64,000 nucleotides of DNA from positions 186,001 to 250,000 of the forward strand of contig MCGT01000034.1 in the NCBI GenBank assembly GCA_002104935.1. Reading direction: 5' to 3'. The notes beneath the pieces are model-generated. The model was not told where the DNA came from and did not search any database. It was given only the letters and a program-made list of their open reading frames with translations. The position numbers were made by a program, and so were the translations under genes. The DNA comes from Hesseltinella vesiculosa. Taxonomy: Eukaryota > Mucoromycota > Mucoromycetes > Mucorales > Cunninghamellaceae. How positions within the stretch are numbered: position 1 is the first letter of the stretch; each line of letters begins with the position of its first letter. Positions 61,379 to 64,000 of the stretch are shown here, piece by piece.

Positions 61379-64000
61379 CTAGGTGTCTAGTATCAAATTA
61401 AAAAAAAGGGCATCTATACAACACGATATGTATATTTTTTTAAGAACATATAGATCATAACTGGGGGTGGAGAGAAGGATCGGAACGAATGGTATCGGAG
61501 CGAGAAATGTCCTTCTGACTGCCTTGGGCGGTGGGGGTGATGACGGTGGGGGAATAGGCGGCAAGGTCGGGTGGGTGGGAAGGCGACTTTTCAGGCTTAG
61601 TGTCAAGGGGAGATTGCTTCCAGAAAAAATAATGGCGCAATCCTTGATACGAATTGTGTTTTTCTTTTTCGTCCTCCTCGTCGGGCGATTGCATGGGCTC
61701 ACAAGGGCGCTTGAGAGGCGAGTGCTTGTTAATCCAGGATTTGAGACTGGTGTCGGTGGGCGTCTGGTGCTTGCTGAGGCTGGCGAGATTGGAGAGGTTG
61801 GTGTGGGAGAAGTTGCGGGGCTTGATGGGCTCGACAAAGCGGATGCCTTGGGTTTCGAGGGTGGCGGAGCTGCCTCGACGGCGGTTCCGGGCTGCTTTTT
61901 TGGGGTCGAGGTCGTCGTCGGTGTCTTCGGCCGAGGAGCTATAGGGCCGGTGGCGTTGACATCGATGGTCAAGGAGGAGGAGCAGATGGAGGTGGCGGTG
62001 GTGTTGTCGAGGTGGGTCAGGCCCCGCTTCATTTTTCCTTTTTTGCTGGAGGGGTGGTCGATGGGACGAGCGAGGGGGGTGGCGGAAGGCAGTTGCTGGA
62101 TGCTGTCATTATCAGGGAGGATGTCTTCCTCGGCAACGTCATCTTCGGGGTCGATCTGGATGACGCTGGTGTCGAGGGTAGGTGGGTAGACGGTGTCCTG
62201 AGATTTTTTCTCCTGCCAGTGGCGCTGGATGGTGTTAAACAGGGTATTGCGCTGAAGCTCGGTCATGGAGGGCGGGAGCTTGTTGTGGTTATGGTAGTGA
62301 TGTAGGAGATCATCTTCGCTGCGACGGTGCTGGAACTTGGGCAGGTGGAGGACCGAGCTGGTAGCACTGCTGATGCTGCTGATGGAGAGGGTGCGAGAGC
62401 GGATACGTTTTCCCAGCTTGAACAGGGGGATGGTTGTGCCATGGACAAGCACAGAGGACAAAACGATGAAGAGCACGACGGGGTTGATGACTTTGATGGA
62501 CACGGGGATTTCTTGTCCGTGATACACCTTTTCCAGCTCTTCCTTGGCGATCTTGGAAAGAAAGACGGCGCCGACACCCATGGGGCCGAACCAGCCGCTG
62601 AAAGCAGCTTCGCGGTAAGATTTCATGCATGGCATGACGGGTTTGAGCAGCAAGACGATGGGAAGACGCCGGAACAGAAGGATCATGGTGGCCAGGACCA
62701 CCAGCCGCCAAGGTTCTAGGCCGAGACTGGCATTGGTAAAGTCGCTCCACGGCTAGGAGAAAGGCAAACATCAGCCTATGAAGTTTAAGTAAGCGTCTTA
62801 CAATGATGGCACCAATATAGACAAAGATGGCCAGATTCAGCATCATGTCGATGACTTCTTGGAAATGGGCTTCCTCGGTTTCTTTGCGGAACCATGCATC
62901 CCAAGAAAACGCATTGCCCGCAACAAAACAGGCCAGCACGTCGTCACTGCCTGAGAACCCGGTCATGCTCATCAAAAAAAGCTAAAAAAAGGCATGAGCA
63001 AGGGAGAAGCGGGAGAAGGATTTCACTAACGGCCAGGGCGATTGCAAATGAGAGAAAGGAAGGCTTGTCGACCAGATGGCTAAAAAAAGAGTTGCATGAA
63101 TCTGACCATGCCATATTTGGGTTGTCGTCTTTTTTTTTTTTTTAGAGCTTACTGTCTTTCGGACCATTGTAGAAGTTTGCGTGCAAGATAGCCCACCACC
63201 ACGCCGATGACAACCGAGAGTGCGATCTGAAAGAGACAGGTGACGTAGATCCATTTGCCCACCGCAATGCCTACGGTATCCTCACCAATGAGGAAGATAG
63301 CCAAGAACAAAAATGGGAACCCCATGCCATCGTTTGCACCGCTGGAGGAAAAAAAGAAGGATGAGGAGGGGGTCACTTTTTTTTTTCTTTTACCTTTCAG
63401 CAGACAAGGCATTCCTAATATGGGCTGGCACATGTTTTTCAGCAAATCGCCCCTTGACCACTGAATTGGCCAGCACCTAAAAATAAAATGGAAGATGAGC
63501 TTACGGTACCCCAGATTTCAAAGGCTTACAGGATCCGTGGGACAGATACAAGCGGCAATGACAAGTGCTTCCAGCTAATTAAAAAATGAGTGGGTGCAAA
63601 CGATTCCGTTTGCCACTTACATAGCTGACAGGCGGAATCAGAGCCCAAATGAACATGCCACTGATCAGCCACATGAACATCATAATAGGCAAAAGGAACA
63701 TCAACATCGACAGCCATTCCTTTTTGAAATAGTGCCTAGGAAAAATGTGAGTGGGGTGCCGTCAAAAATGCAAAAGTTTACTTTGGTAATTCAATGCCAA
63801 CTGCCATCACCTATTTGCAAAAACGAAGAGAAAAATTAATGGTTGCTCACCGCGCTACAATTTTGGTTTACCTGGATCGCAATGATACACCGAGTCAGTT
63901 GTTTTGTAATTTCATCATTATCATGCCAAGTGTATGGATTGATAGCATTGGTCACCAGTGGACCTGACACAATACCCACAATCAAGGCCACAACTACCAA
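61379..64000 (-). CDS. NHA1-type Na+/H+ antiporter, 3' part, cut by window edge
   Basis: This is a plasma-membrane CPA1 antiporter exporting Na+ and K+ for H+, related to yeast Nha1 and S. pombe Sod2. Hallmarks are the ion-site helix AACICPTDPVLANSVVKGRF, AHIRNALSAESGANDGMGFP, MTGFSGSDDVLACFVAGNAF and GWFGPMGVGAVFLSKIAKEE. The N-terminal helices lie beyond the edge. After the last helix (IVLSSVLVHGTTIPLF) comes a long cytoplasmic tail. Near 61940-61950 coding character moves to the next frame. The frame with ATLETQGIRFVEPIKPRNF and YQGLRHYFFWKQSPLDTKPE ends at 61455, while the unshifted frame runs on in Pro/Ser-rich shadow sequence to 61379. A one-base deletion in a CCC run, or an assembly error, is likely. 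Confidence 0.9.

Overview
The window is nuclear DNA of a fungus, most likely an early-diverging filamentous one of the Mucoromycota (Mucorales-like); this is inferred from gene content and I cannot name a species. Genes are densely packed, alternate strands and are cut by many short GT-AG introns of about 50-90 bases. Many of these introns carry long A or T homopolymers. Housekeeping families can be read exon by exon across the introns. No bacterial-style operons, CRISPR arrays or rRNA genes are visible.

Layout. 1-2805: 5' half of a PDR-type ABC transporter (minus, runs off the left edge). 2806-9451: repeat-rich, gene-poor stretch with a fold-back element, a second inverted repeat around a decayed membrane-protein gene, and several copies of a dispersed repeat. 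9452-15357: SCC2/NIPBL cohesin loader. 15529-18049: an inverted duplication of a small unknown ORF, then a Tc1-like transposon with a frameshifted transposase. 18063-32827: a Pro/His-rich protein, an AVT-type amino acid transporter, methionine aminopeptidase 1, a seven-helix membrane protein, NAA20, YAK1 and a CSC1/OSCA channel. 33714-34195: a transposon remnant. 34561-45271: PMS1, ALG5, POP1, zeta-COP and a TGL-type patatin lipase, closely packed. 46673-51332: ROM2-like Rho GEF. 51686-53357: a membrane-anchored periplasmic-binding-protein-like gene. 53381-56262: an orphan exon, a 132-bp tandem duplication, a broken partial copy of the preceding gene and six tandem copies of a roughly 200-bp satellite. 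56855-58547: an unusual protein joining two C2H2 zinc fingers to a PD-(D/E)XK-like nuclease motif. 59098-60987: Met30/SconB F-box WD40 protein. 61379-64000: NHA1-type Na+/H+ antiporter (minus, runs off the right edge).

The identified genes cover unrelated housekeeping roles: drug efflux and ion or amino acid transport, sister-chromatid cohesion, mismatch repair, N-terminal protein processing (MetAP plus NatB), ER glycosylation, RNase P/MRP, COPI traffic, lipid-droplet lipolysis, Rho/cell-wall signalling, and sulfur-responsive ubiquitination. The accessory interest lies in the mobile and repeated material, above all the 53-58.5 kb block, and in the zinc-finger/nuclease-like gene at its edge.
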